Source: Pelagibacterales bacterium SAG-MED29 (GTDB lineage Bacteria > Pseudomonadota > Alphaproteobacteria > Pelagibacterales > Pelagibacteraceae). From it: a stretch of DNA of 54,197 bases. Where the stretch lies: the NCBI GenBank assembly GCA_014653815.1, contig JACWDZ010000005.1, positions 1-54,197 on the forward strand, given 5' to 3'. Within the stretch, counting starts at the first letter, position 1. Every line of letters starts with the position of its first letter. Positions 16,432-24,236 of the stretch are shown here, in pieces. A program made the translations under genes and the position numbers. A model generated the notes under the pieces. It was not told where the DNA came from and made no database searches. It saw only the letters and a program-made list of their open reading frames with translations.

Positions 16432-18093
16432 ATGAATATGAAATTTAATAATCAAGTTTGTCTTTATGCATTTTTTACAATTTATTTATTTATAGGAATC
16501 TTGATTTATAAAGATTATGGAGTAGGTATTGAAGAGCATTTTCAAAGGCAAAACGGGTTTTATTGGTTGAATTACCTTTTTTCTAATAGTAATTTTGATG
16601 ATTTTAAATCACTAGTTAATATTAAATATAAAGAAATTTTATTAAAAAATCCAGATTTACCAAATCCAGACTTTTTTAACTTTTATGGAATTGCATTTGA
16701 TCTTCCACTAGCTTTTATTGAAACTTTTTTTAAATTAGACTCTAGTAAAACTTATTTTGAAATAAGACATTTATTTACTTTCTTAATTTTTTTTATAAGT
16801 TCAATTTATTTTTATAAGATTATTAAAAGTAGATTTAATAATAATTTAGTAATTTTTTTAGGTTTGTTTTTTTATATAAGCGCCCCCAGAATATTTGGAG
16901 ATAGTTTTCATAATAATAAGGATATATTATTCTTATCCATTTTAACAATTGCCATAAGTTATTTATTTGATTTGTTTGAAAAAACTACTAATAAAAAATT
17001 AATACTATTTTGCTTTTTTTCAGCGCTAGCATCCTCATCGCGAATTATGGGTATATACCTGCCTTTAATTCTAATGATATTTTATTTTTTAGATTTTTTG
17101 ACTAATAAATTTTTATTCAGAGATTTTATCTTTAAATCAACAAAAATGTTTTCAATTTTTATTTTTTTTCTTTATTTACATTATCCATATATTTGGCAAT
17201 TAAATATTTTTGAGTTTGATCAATGGTTTAAAAATTTTTTTTATTGGATGGACATAGAAATTCTTTTTAATGGAAACTATTATAACATTAAATATTTGCC
17301 AAGATCTTATTTGCCAGTTTGGATATACATTTCTACACCAATATTTATTTTAATTTTTTTCTTAATTGGGATTTTTATCATTGGAAAAACAATCTTTCAA
17401 AGAATACTAAAAATAGATAAAAAGAAAATAAATAAAAAAGGCGATCTTTGGAATTCAAACAATGAGAAAAAAGATTTATTAGTTTTTACAAGTTTTTTTA
17501 GTTTTTTTTCTTATGCAATTTTTTTAAATGTCGCTATGTTAAGTGGTTGGCGACATTTTTATTTTTTACATTTTTTTATAATTTATTTTTCAATAGTAGG
17601 TTTAAATTTTTTATATCCGATTTTAACTAAAAAATTTAATAACAAAATTGTGTATATAATAAGTTTATTAATTGTAGTTAATCTTTTTTATTTAAATATA
17701 AAGTTTCATCCTTACCAAAGTTTATATTTTGTAAATTTTTTAAATTTAAAAACAAAAGATAATTATCAGGTTGACTCACCGTCTCTTAGCAGATCTGATG
17801 CATTAAAATTTATAGTTGAAAACGAACAAAACAATGATGAAAAGATTTATGTTGCTAATGCTTCGTGGACACCTATGTATAATGGAAAAGATATGTTAAG
17901 TATCACTAACCAAAAAAAATTGGTTTTTGTTGGCCAGGAGTATGCTCAAGCAGACTACATATATACAAATTTTATTTATAAATCAGATGAAAAGTATAAT
18001 AAAAACTATAATATACCGGCAAATTTTACAAAGATAAAAGATTTTAAAATAAATAATATTTTGATTTACAGGATTTATAAAAAGATAGAATAG
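16432..18093 (+). CDS. Polytopic membrane protein, ArnT/GT39-like glycosyltransferase candidate
   Basis: The 553-residue protein has about ten hydrophobic helices and a C-terminal soluble tail. The first periplasmic loop carries an acidic pair after helix 1 (YGVGIEEHFQRQNG), and a loop near residue 150 carries SAPRIFGDSFHNNKD. A late segment reads KFHPYQSLYFVNFLN. These resemble lipid-carrier-dependent glycosyltransferases of the GT39/GT83 kind, but the match is from memory and partial. It starts 83 bases from the divergent gmd gene. A second ATG two codons later is possible. It is extremely rich in Phe, Ile and Asn. Confidence 0.55.
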   Translation: MNMKFNNQVCLYAFFTIYLFIGILIYKDYGVGIEEHFQRQNGFYWLNYLFSNSNFDDFKSLVNIKYKEILLKNPDLPNPDFFNFYGIAFDLPLAFIETFFKLDSSKTYFEIRHLFTFLIFFISSIYFYKIIKSRFNNNLVIFLGLFFYISAPRIFGDSFHNNKDILFLSILTIAISYLFDLFEKTTNKKLILFCFFSALASSSRIMGIYLPLILMIFYFLDFLTNKFLFRDFIFKSTKMFSIFIFFLYLHYPYIWQLNIFEFDQWFKNFFYWMDIEILFNGNYYNIKYLPRSYLPVWIYISTPIFILIFFLIGIFIIGKTIFQRILKIDKKKINKKGDLWNSNNEKKDLLVFTSFFSFFSYAIFLNVAMLSGWRHFYFLHFFIIYFSIVGLNFLYPILTKKFNNKIVYIISLLIVVNLFYLNIKFHPYQSLYFVNFLNLKTKDNYQVDSPSLSRSDALKFIVENEQNNDEKIYVANASWTPMYNGKDMLSITNQKKLVFVGQEYAQADYIYTNFIYKSDEKYNKNYNIPANFTKIKDFKINNILIYRIYKKIE

Positions 18094-18094
18094 T

Positions 18095-18358
18095 ATGAGA
18101 ATATATGTTTACAAATTAATAATTTTAATGATTGCAATATTTTTTTTGTACCATTTAACAATTGGTCACACTATTTATAAATTTCAAAATAAAATCTACT
18201 CATCAATAAATAAGAAGATAGTAGGAGATTTTAAGGAAAAAATAAGAGAAGAGATAAAAAACTCTCTTAAAAAAAAGAGGATATTAAAGAAAGAAGACGC
18301 TTTATTGTTGAATGAATTATTTATAAAACTTAATTCTGAAATTAAGGACACCAAGTAA
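18095..18358 (+). CDS. Small membrane-anchored protein, function unknown
   Basis: This 87-residue protein has one hydrophobic helix near the N-terminus (about 8-26) and a charged, Lys-rich helical tail. It begins one base after the preceding stop, so it is co-transcribed with the membrane glycosyltransferase candidate. I do not recognise the family. It could be a regulatory or assembly partner of the upstream protein. It is short, but its position, tight spacing and clear single-helix topology support a real gene. Confidence 0.55.
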   Translation: MRIYVYKLIILMIAIFFLYHLTIGHTIYKFQNKIYSSINKKIVGDFKEKIREEIKNSLKKKRILKKEDALLLNELFIKLNSEIKDTK

Positions 18359-18366
18359 TAAAAAAA

Positions 18367-18957
18367 GTGATAATTTCAAAAAAAAATCAGTTTTTATTGA
18401 TAAATACAAATGTTCTAAACAAGAAAATATTTAATTTAATTATTAAAAATATACCAAGTTCGATCTTTTCAAAAATTGATTTTTTTTTCTTTAAAAATGC
18501 TATTGAGTCAAAAAAAATAAATCTTTATTTAATAAAAAAAAGAAATAAGATTTCTTCAATTATTAGCACAGTATCAGTCAGCAACTACAGATTGTTACAA
18601 AAATCAATTTTTTTTTATCTTTTAAAGAATCCTATAAAGATACTAACGAATTTTAAATTTTTTTTAAATCTTTTAGATAGAGATTCTAACGAAATTGATT
18701 CTAAAAATGAAAAAAAATATTTACATCTTTTACATTTAATAATATTTAAAAAGCAATTTATTAATAATTCTTTAAAAGCAAAAGATGATATAATAAATTA
18801 TTTTTTTAGAAAGATTTTAAATAAAAACGGTGCAAATTTTTTATATTTATGTTATGAAAAAGAGAATATTCAAGCTCACAAATATTATAAAAGAAACAAA
18901 TTTAAAATTTATAAAAAAAATAGAAGTACAATATTTATTAAAAAAAAGGTTACTTAG
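18367..18957 (+). CDS. Divergent GNAT-like acetyltransferase candidate
   Basis: This 196-residue, lysine-rich protein starts at a GTG. The C-terminus (NGANFLYLCYEKENIQAHKY, then YKRNKFKIYKK) resembles the last strand/helix of GNAT N-acetyltransferases, where A--YY-R-GF is typical. The acetyl-CoA pyrophosphate loop (Q/R-x-x-G-x-G/A) is not evident, so activity is uncertain. It sits at the end of the glycan cluster and three bases before gap. Possible roles include N-acylation of an amino sugar made by the DegT enzyme. The assignment is tentative. Confidence 0.45.
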   Translation: MIISKKNQFLLINTNVLNKKIFNLIIKNIPSSIFSKIDFFFFKNAIESKKINLYLIKKRNKISSIISTVSVSNYRLLQKSIFFYLLKNPIKILTNFKFFLNLLDRDSNEIDSKNEKKYLHLLHLIIFKKQFINNSLKAKDDIINYFFRKILNKNGANFLYLCYEKENIQAHKYYKRNKFKIYKKNRSTIFIKKKVT

Positions 18958-18960
18958 GAT

Positions 18961-19965
18961 ATGATAAAAGTTGGTATAAATGGCTTTGGTAGAATAGGAA
19001 GATTAATTTTGAGAGCTATTTTAGAAAATTATAAAAATAAAATTCAAGTAGTCGCGATCAACGATTTAGGTTCAATCGAAACTAATGCTCATCTAATCAA
19101 GTATGATAGCACTCATGGAATTATTAATGAGGATGTTCAAACTTCAAAAGATGGGTTCAAAATTGGAAGTCATAATATAAAAGTATTTTCCGAAAAAGAT
19201 CCAACTAATATCCCATGGAATAAAGTTGGTGTGGAAGTAGTTCTAGAGTGCACTGGTATATTTTTAGATAAAGTTTCTGCAGAAAAACATATTAAAGGTG
19301 GAGCTAAAAAAGTAATTATTTCAGCACCAGCAAAAGAAGTTGATTTTACTTTGGTTCAGGGTGTTAATAGCAAGGAGTTAAAAAAAGAGCACAATATTAT
19401 TTCTAATGGATCTTGTACTACGAACTGTTTAGCGCCTGTTGCTATGGTTCTAGAGAAAACTTTTGGAATAAATTATGGCTATATGACAACTATTCATAGT
19501 TATACTGGCGACCAAAAGCTTCTTGATACATTACATAAAGATTTAAGAAGAGCGAGAGCTACCGAAGGGTCAATGATACCAACTTCTACAGGGGCTGCAA
19601 AAGCGATGAGTTTAGTTTTACCAAGCCTTAAAGGAAAATTAGATGGAACAGCTATCAGAGTTCCAACACCAAATGTTTCTTTAATTGATTTAACATTAGT
19701 TACCGAAAAAGAAGTAACTCCTAAAAGCATTAATGATGCTATGAGTGAAGCAGCCAAAGGAGAGTTAAAAGGTATTTTAGATATAAATCAAAAACCTTTA
19801 GTGTCTAAAGATTTTAATCATAATCCACACAGCTCAATATTTGATGCTACACAGACTCAAGTTGTAAAAGGAAAATTTAGTAGGGTTCTTTCATGGTATG
19901 ATAATGAGTGGGGATTTTCAAATCGTATGTGTGACACAGCTATTCAGATAGCAACTTTGATCTAA
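18961..19965 (+). CDS. gap: Glyceraldehyde-3-phosphate dehydrogenase
   Basis: The 334-residue enzyme oxidises glyceraldehyde-3-phosphate to 1,3-bisphosphoglycerate. The NAD site GINGFGRIGRL (4-14) is followed by the nucleotide-binding aspartate in INDLG. The catalytic motif SNGSCTTNCLAP contains the active-site cysteine at about residue 152. The phosphate-site segment ATEGSMIPTSTGAAKA and the C-terminal WYDNEWGFSNRM are standard. Length is normal. It starts with ATG right after the preceding gene and overlaps an opposite-strand small gene at its 3' end. Confidence 0.96.
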   Translation: MIKVGINGFGRIGRLILRAILENYKNKIQVVAINDLGSIETNAHLIKYDSTHGIINEDVQTSKDGFKIGSHNIKVFSEKDPTNIPWNKVGVEVVLECTGIFLDKVSAEKHIKGGAKKVIISAPAKEVDFTLVQGVNSKELKKEHNIISNGSCTTNCLAPVAMVLEKTFGINYGYMTTIHSYTGDQKLLDTLHKDLRRARATEGSMIPTSTGAAKAMSLVLPSLKGKLDGTAIRVPTPNVSLIDLTLVTEKEVTPKSINDAMSEAAKGELKGILDINQKPLVSKDFNHNPHSSIFDATQTQVVKGKFSRVLSWYDNEWGFSNRMCDTAIQIATLI

Positions 19966-20134
19966 TTGTTTTTTCAGCTTCTTCAATTAATTTTAAAGTG
20001 TTTGAAGGTATATCAGACTTTTGTTTTGGAATAGGTTTATTTGTCATGGTTGTATTTATTTTCTTTTCTTTTCTTAAATTTTGTAAATCATCAATTGCAC
20101 TTAAAATATCATTAATACTATAACGTTCTTCCAT
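19940..20134 (-). CDS. Small conserved-looking protein, function unknown
   Basis: This 64-residue, soluble, highly charged protein (EERYSINDILSAIDDLQN at the N-terminus) ends in a likely amphipathic helix (TLKLIEEAEKTIRSKLL). It is not a simple shadow: its first 168 bases lie outside gap, with only 26 bases overlapping the 3' end of gap on the opposite strand. The sequence looks like a real coiled or helical protein. I do not recognise a family. The gap-side terminator is absent, so antisense transcripts across the gap 3' end are likely. Confidence 0.55.
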   Translation of the reverse strand: MEERYSINDILSAIDDLQNLRKEKKINTTMTNKPIPKQKSDIPSNTLKLIEEAEKTIRSKLLSE

Positions 20135-20179
20135 TGATTAACTATAACACTAGCTGTATAAAAATAAAAGAAATAAACT

Positions 20180-20956
20180 ATGAATAATAAAAATATAAAC
20201 TTAACTGCAAATAAATTAGTCAAAGCTTTTTTAAAAAATAGAATTATTTCACCTATTCCAAGTAGATATACAAAAAAAATTGCTCAAGCTCAAAAAATAA
20301 GAAAACTATGTGAGAGTAAAATTAAAAAACCTATTATTGGTTTTAAAGCTGGCGGTACTGGAATACCAGTGTTGAAAAAATTAAAAGAGAGAGAACCTTT
20401 TTATGCAACAGTCTATAAACATAATTTTTTAAAAAATAATAAAAGTGTAAGAATTAATAAATATACCCTCGGTATTGAACTTGAAGTTTGTTATTTAATA
20501 AAAAAAGATTTTTTTTATTTAAAAAAAAATATTACCAAAAAAAATATAACTAGATATATTACTCATATGGCTCCATGTATTGAAGTTGTTGGTTATAGGC
20601 AAAGAAAAAAAGGAATTAAAACTTTAGGTGATCTTTGTTCCGATTTTGGAGCAAATGTTAAATTTATTATTGGAACAAAAAAAAAATTTAAAAAAATTAA
20701 GGTAAATGATTTAAAAACCAATATTTCAAACAATCAAATTAATCATTCAGTTAATGGAAATACAAATACTGTTTATATTAATCCTATTAATTCCTTAAAA
20801 TTTGTTTTAACTAAACTTAAAAAAGATAAAATTAAATTTAATAAAAATTTTTATGTTTTTACCGGTTCAACTGTAGGAGTGGTTCCGATTCTATCTAAAG
20901 GTTTTTATACGGGTAAAATTGAAAAGCTTGGCTCTGTAAAAGTTAAAATAATTTAA
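20180..20956 (+). CDS. 2-keto-4-pentenoate hydratase (MhpD/FAH superfamily)
   Basis: This 258-residue enzyme is of the hydratase/decarboxylase branch of the fumarylacetoacetase superfamily. Signs are GIELEVCYLIKKD (metal-ligand glutamate pair), the MAPCIEVVGYR segment, and the C-terminal FTGSTVGVVPI with the TGS turn. MhpD-type enzymes hydrate 2-hydroxypenta-2,4-dienoate or related acids. No other aromatic-degradation gene is in the window, so the substrate is unknown. It is convergent with a small gene and overlaps it by 4 bases. Lys-rich composition follows the AT bias. Confidence 0.75.
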   Translation: MNNKNINLTANKLVKAFLKNRIISPIPSRYTKKIAQAQKIRKLCESKIKKPIIGFKAGGTGIPVLKKLKEREPFYATVYKHNFLKNNKSVRINKYTLGIELEVCYLIKKDFFYLKKNITKKNITRYITHMAPCIEVVGYRQRKKGIKTLGDLCSDFGANVKFIIGTKKKFKKIKVNDLKTNISNNQINHSVNGNTNTVYINPINSLKFVLTKLKKDKIKFNKNFYVFTGSTVGVVPILSKGFYTGKIEKLGSVKVKII

Positions 20957-21168
20957 TTAGATAAGAAATAGCCACCGACACCAATTACCAAAATTGAAAA
21001 TATTAGTTTTATTTTTTTAATTAATTGATCTTTTTTTTTCCCTTCAAATTTTCTTTTTGATAGAAAATAAATATTTGTTTCACCGCTATTTCTAAATTTA
21101 GGTCTTAACGGAGAAGGAATAGTTTTATTTTGTATGTGTTTAAATTTTTTAGGGTTTATTTGTAACAT
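20953..21168 (-). CDS. Small tail-anchored membrane protein, function unknown
   Basis: This 71-residue protein has a basic cytosolic N-terminus (PKKFKHIQNK, then RPKFRNSGE) and one C-terminal hydrophobic helix (about 52-69, FSILVIGVGGYFLS), so it should be tail-anchored. It is transcribed divergently from the iron operon; their starts are 130 bases apart. It overlaps the 3' end of the hydratase gene by four bases. No family is recognised. Codon use and clean topology support a real gene at moderate confidence. Confidence 0.5.
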   Translation of the reverse strand: MLQINPKKFKHIQNKTIPSPLRPKFRNSGETNIYFLSKRKFEGKKKDQLIKKIKLIFSILVIGVGGYFLSN

Positions 21169-21231
21169 AAATCATATAAACCCCATTTAATTGAAGTTAG
21201 CAAGATTGTTCTACTATAGGGTGCGTCATTA

Positions 21232-21260
21232 TTGCTAATAATAATCATTATCAATATACT
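21232..21260 (+). promoter_or_regulatory. Promoter of the iron ABC operon
   Basis: TTGCTA (21232-21237) and TATACT (21255-21260) are separated by 17 bases, close to the sigma-70 consensus spacing. The first Fur-like box overlaps the -35/-10 spacer, and the second lies just downstream of the -10. The start codon at 21299 would give a 5' leader of about 30 bases. This is a prediction from sequence; an alternative pair TTGAAG/TACTAT upstream has only a 15-base spacer. Confidence 0.6.
21239..21253. promoter_or_regulatory. Fur-like box 1 (7-1-7)
   Basis: TAATAAT-C-ATTATCA differs from the 7-1-7 Fur consensus TGATAATNATTATCA in one position. It overlaps the spacer of the predicted promoter for the iron binding-protein gene. 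Binding by a Fur-family repressor under iron-replete conditions would block RNA polymerase. Whether the cell's regulator is Fur, Mur or Irr cannot be told here. Confidence 0.65.
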
Positions 21261-21265
21261 GTAAA

Positions 21266-21280
21266 TGATAATCATTATCA
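21266..21280. promoter_or_regulatory. Fur-like box 2 (7-1-7, perfect)
   Basis: TGATAAT-C-ATTATCA is an exact match to the 7-1-7 Fur consensus and a perfect inverted repeat apart from the centre base. It lies just downstream of the predicted -10 and 18 bases before the ATG of the iron binding-protein gene. It is 13 bases after box 1, so two repressor dimers could bind side by side. This is the best regulatory site in the window. Confidence 0.8.
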
Positions 21281-21298
21281 ATTAACAAAAGCCAAAAA

Positions 21299-22318
21299 AT
21301 GAATATATTACGAATAATTTCCTTAACTTTTATATTTTCTTTTACTACTAGCTTATTTGCAAACGAAGTAAATATATTTAGCGCAAGGCATTACGACTCC
21401 GATGTTCAGTTATATGAAAAATTTACAGCTAAAACCGGAATTAAAGTAAACGTTGTATCTGGTAAATCAGGTGCTTTAGAAAAAAGGATAATTGAAGAGG
21501 GAGCCGATGGTCAAGCTGATCTATATATTACGGCAGATGCTGGAAGATTAGGTGCTTTTGCAGCTAATTTACAAGGCGGTCTAACAAGTGCAGCTATTAA
21601 ATCAGCTGTTCCAAGTAATTTTAGAACTTCTAAATGGGTTGGTATAGCAAAAAGAGCAAGGATAGTTTATTTTGCTCCAGAAAGAGTTAGTGGTGCAGAA
21701 TTAGCTGGTTTGACTTATGAAAGTCTAGCTGATCCAAAATGGAAAGGTAGATTAGTAATAAGAGCTTCAAATAATATTTACAATCAATCACTCGTAGCTT
21801 CATTAATCAAAAATAATGGAAAAGGAAAAATCGCAGAGTGGTCAAAAGGAATGGTTGCAAATATGGCTAGAGCTCCAAAAGGTAACGATAGAGCTCAAAT
21901 TCTAGCTGTCGCAGCAGGAGAGGCTGATATAGCAGTAGCTAATACATATTATTTAGCTCTAATGTTGTCTGGAAAAAAAGGACCAGAGCAACAAGCCGCT
22001 GCAAAAAAAGTAAAACCATTTTTTCCTAACCAAGATGGAAGAGGTACACATATGAATATTAGTGGTGCTGGTTTAGTTAAAGGTGCTCCTAATAAGGATA
22101 ATGCAATCAAACTAGTAGAATTTTTATTAAGTGAAGAAGCACAAAATCACATAGTAAATAATACTTTTGAATATCCTATGATTGCAGGTATTTCTCCACA
22201 TTCACTCGTAGTGAATATGGGATTAGATTTTAAACAAGATCTAAAAACTAAAGTTGTTAATTACGGAAAAAGACAAGCTGATGCTTTAGAAGTAATGACA
22301 GCCGCAGGTTGGAAATAG
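21299..22318 (+). CDS. fbpA: Iron(III) ABC transporter periplasmic binding protein
   Basis: This 339-residue protein is of the FbpA/FutA type that binds ferric iron in the periplasm. A signal peptide is clear (MNILRIISL, then a hydrophobic core to SLFA, cleaved before NEVNIF). The mature protein opens with NIFSARHYDSD, which matches the family (H-Y pair near the ligand site), and the tyrosine pair in VANTYYLALM is the typical iron-ligand motif. It is followed by a two-domain permease and an ATPase. Fur-like boxes directly before the gene support iron control. Substrate is inferred from these features. Confidence 0.9.
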   Translation: MNILRIISLTFIFSFTTSLFANEVNIFSARHYDSDVQLYEKFTAKTGIKVNVVSGKSGALEKRIIEEGADGQADLYITADAGRLGAFAANLQGGLTSAAIKSAVPSNFRTSKWVGIAKRARIVYFAPERVSGAELAGLTYESLADPKWKGRLVIRASNNIYNQSLVASLIKNNGKGKIAEWSKGMVANMARAPKGNDRAQILAVAAGEADIAVANTYYLALMLSGKKGPEQQAAAKKVKPFFPNQDGRGTHMNISGAGLVKGAPNKDNAIKLVEFLLSEEAQNHIVNNTFEYPMIAGISPHSLVVNMGLDFKQDLKTKVVNYGKRQADALEVMTAAGWK

Positions 22319-22336
22319 ATAACGTTTGTTAATTAT

Positions 22337-22507
22337 ATGAGTCGAATAACTAAAAAAGATATTAACTTAAATAGGTTAAAAACTGGTTGTTCGACTTGTA
22401 TGAATGAAGCTAAAATAATGAAACAAAAAATCTCAAACAGAAAAGCGTCTGAAATCAAGATAAATGAAATTAAAGATATTGTTTCATCAATGTTCAAAAA
22501 AAATTAA
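22337..22507 (+). CDS. 56-residue CxxC protein in the iron operon
   Basis: An ATG at 22337 opens a 56-codon frame, 18 bases after the binding-protein stop and 87 bases before the permease start. The product is basic and helical with one CxxC motif (TGCSTCMNE, Cys18 and Cys21) and no signal peptide or membrane helix. No good ribosome binding site is visible. The sequence is not a shadow: the same region has no other convincing frame. The cysteines suggest metal or redox binding, but function is unknown. It was judged real on its position inside a tight operon and its composition. Confidence 0.5.
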   Translation: MSRITKKDINLNRLKTGCSTCMNEAKIMKQKISNRKASEIKINEIKDIVSSMFKKN

Positions 22508-22526
22508 AGGTTTGACGTCAATAGAT

Positions 22527-22585
22527 TCTCTGGTTTAAAATGCTTTAGCTTAAATAAATGACAATTAAGCCGCTTTAACCAGAGA
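22527..22585 (+). other. Long imperfect hairpin between CxxC gene and iron permease
   Basis: TCTCTGGTT (22527-22535) pairs with AACCAGAGA (22577-22585). After a one-base bulge three more pairs follow, then an internal loop, then GCTTAA (22548-22553) with TTAAGC (22565-22570) and an 11-base terminal loop. The arms have an unequal number of bases, so it is an imperfect but extended structure ending 9 bases before the permease ATG. There is no T-run, so it is not a standard terminator. It may be an mRNA-processing or stability element or a translational control for the permease. Confidence 0.55.
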
Positions 22586-22594
22586 TTTAATATA

Positions 22595-24223
22595 ATGAAA
22601 AATTTAATAAGTAAGTATAATTTCTGGTTTTTTAGTTCTTTTACCATTGCTTTAATTGTTGCACTGCCCATTATTACAGTTTTCCTTAGTTTTTTTTCTG
22701 AGACAAGCAATTATTTTACAATATTAAAAAATACATTTCTTCTTGATTATATAAATAACTCTCTATTAATTTTAATTTCGGTTTTATTTATAACATTTAT
22801 ATTAGGGGTTTCTTCTGCATATTTTATTTCATTTTATGAGTTTCCATTAAGCAATTTTTTTAGCTGGGCATTGATTTTAGCTTTTGCCATACCAGGATAT
22901 ATATTTGCTTTTTCTATAATAGCTTTTTTTGAAAATTATGGGACTGCTTACTCAATACTTACAAATGTTTTTGGTGAATATAATTATAACCCCCATATTC
23001 CAAAATTAGACGGAGTTCTAGGCTCTATTATTGCTATTAGTTTTTCATTATTTCCTTATGTCTATGTTCTAACTAGGTCTTCTTTTTTTTTCCAATCAAA
23101 CAACTATATAGAAGTAGGTCAAAATCTTGGTTTATCTGAAAAGGAAACATTTTTAAAAATTATATTACCTTCAGCAAGACCAGCTATAATTGCTGGTTTA
23201 GCTTTGGTAGCAATGGAATGCTTGTCAGATTTTGGTACAGTATCTATTTTTAGTGTTTCGACATTAACAACTGGGATCTACAATTCATGGATTTCCTTTG
23301 ACGATCTTAATTCTGCTAATCAAATCTCGTTCATTCTGCTTTTATTCATACTACTTCTTTTATCAGTAGAGATTTATTCTAGAAAAGAGGCCAAATATCA
23401 CCAACCTGGGAGAGGATTTAAACCCATTAATAAAATTAAATTAAATGGAAAAAAATCATTATTAGCTTTTTCTTTTTGTCTTTCTGTTTTTCTTATCAGT
23501 TTTGTATTTCCTGTTTCACAAATGATATATTGGACAATTAAATTTCCTAAATATATTCAAGATATAAATATTCTAAGGATTAATTTAAATACATTATATT
23601 TAGTAAGTTTAGCTAGTTTGGTTTTAGTATTTATTTCTTTATTTATTAACTATGGAAGCAGAATTTCTAAAAGTAAAATTTTAAATTACTTAACAAATTT
23701 TTCTATTTCAGGATATGCTATTCCAGGAGTAATTTTAGCTGTAGCTTTCATTACTTTATTTTCAAATTTAAGTGATTTAATTAATGAAAATACTAATATC
23801 GGTAGTACTAAAAAAATATTTATTGGTTCTATATTTGGCTTAATACTTGCTTACTTTGTCAGATTTTTTTCTCTATCTTTCAACGGAATAAAATCTAGCT
23901 ATGAAAAAATAAATAATTCTATTGATGAAAGTGCTTACTTACTTGGATATTCGAAAATAAGAACATTTTCAAAAATTCATATTCCTTATCTTAAAAACAA
24001 CATCATATTGATAATAGTTCTAATCTCTTTAGAAATTATTAAAGAGTTGCCTATAACAATGATACTCAGACCTTTTAATTTTGAAACTTTTGCTACCCAG
24101 GCTTATGTTTATGCCTCTCAAGATTTAATAGAAGCAGCTGCTTTACCCTCATTGTTTTTAATCAGTTGGGCTACAATTCTAATTTTATTTTCTTCAAAAT
24201 ATATACTTTCTCAAAAAAACTAA
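22595..24223 (+). CDS. fbpB: Iron(III) ABC transporter permease, fused two-domain type
   Basis: The 542-residue inner-membrane protein has about 12 helices and consists of two homologous permease halves, as in FbpB/SfuB. Each half has a cytosolic coupling loop: YIEVGQNLGLSEKETFLKIILP (about 170-191) and SIDESAYLLGYSKIRTFSKIHIP (about 444-466). Since both permease domains are in one chain, no second permease gene is needed. It starts just after the long hairpin and ends 13 bases before the ATPase gene. Fe3+ as substrate is inferred from the neighbouring binding protein and Fur-like boxes. Confidence 0.9.
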   Translation: MKNLISKYNFWFFSSFTIALIVALPIITVFLSFFSETSNYFTILKNTFLLDYINNSLLILISVLFITFILGVSSAYFISFYEFPLSNFFSWALILAFAIPGYIFAFSIIAFFENYGTAYSILTNVFGEYNYNPHIPKLDGVLGSIIAISFSLFPYVYVLTRSSFFFQSNNYIEVGQNLGLSEKETFLKIILPSARPAIIAGLALVAMECLSDFGTVSIFSVSTLTTGIYNSWISFDDLNSANQISFILLLFILLLLSVEIYSRKEAKYHQPGRGFKPINKIKLNGKKSLLAFSFCLSVFLISFVFPVSQMIYWTIKFPKYIQDINILRINLNTLYLVSLASLVLVFISLFINYGSRISKSKILNYLTNFSISGYAIPGVILAVAFITLFSNLSDLINENTNIGSTKKIFIGSIFGLILAYFVRFFSLSFNGIKSSYEKINNSIDESAYLLGYSKIRTFSKIHIPYLKNNIILIIVLISLEIIKELPITMILRPFNFETFATQAYVYASQDLIEAAALPSLFLISWATILILFSSKYILSQKN

Positions 24224-24236
24224 TATAATTCATAAA

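Noticed and set aside
22504-22710. Minus-strand 68-codon frame over the hairpin and the permease start
   Set aside because: It is antisense to a clear permease and a structured gap. The product has no family resemblance and is explained by the palindromic sequence.
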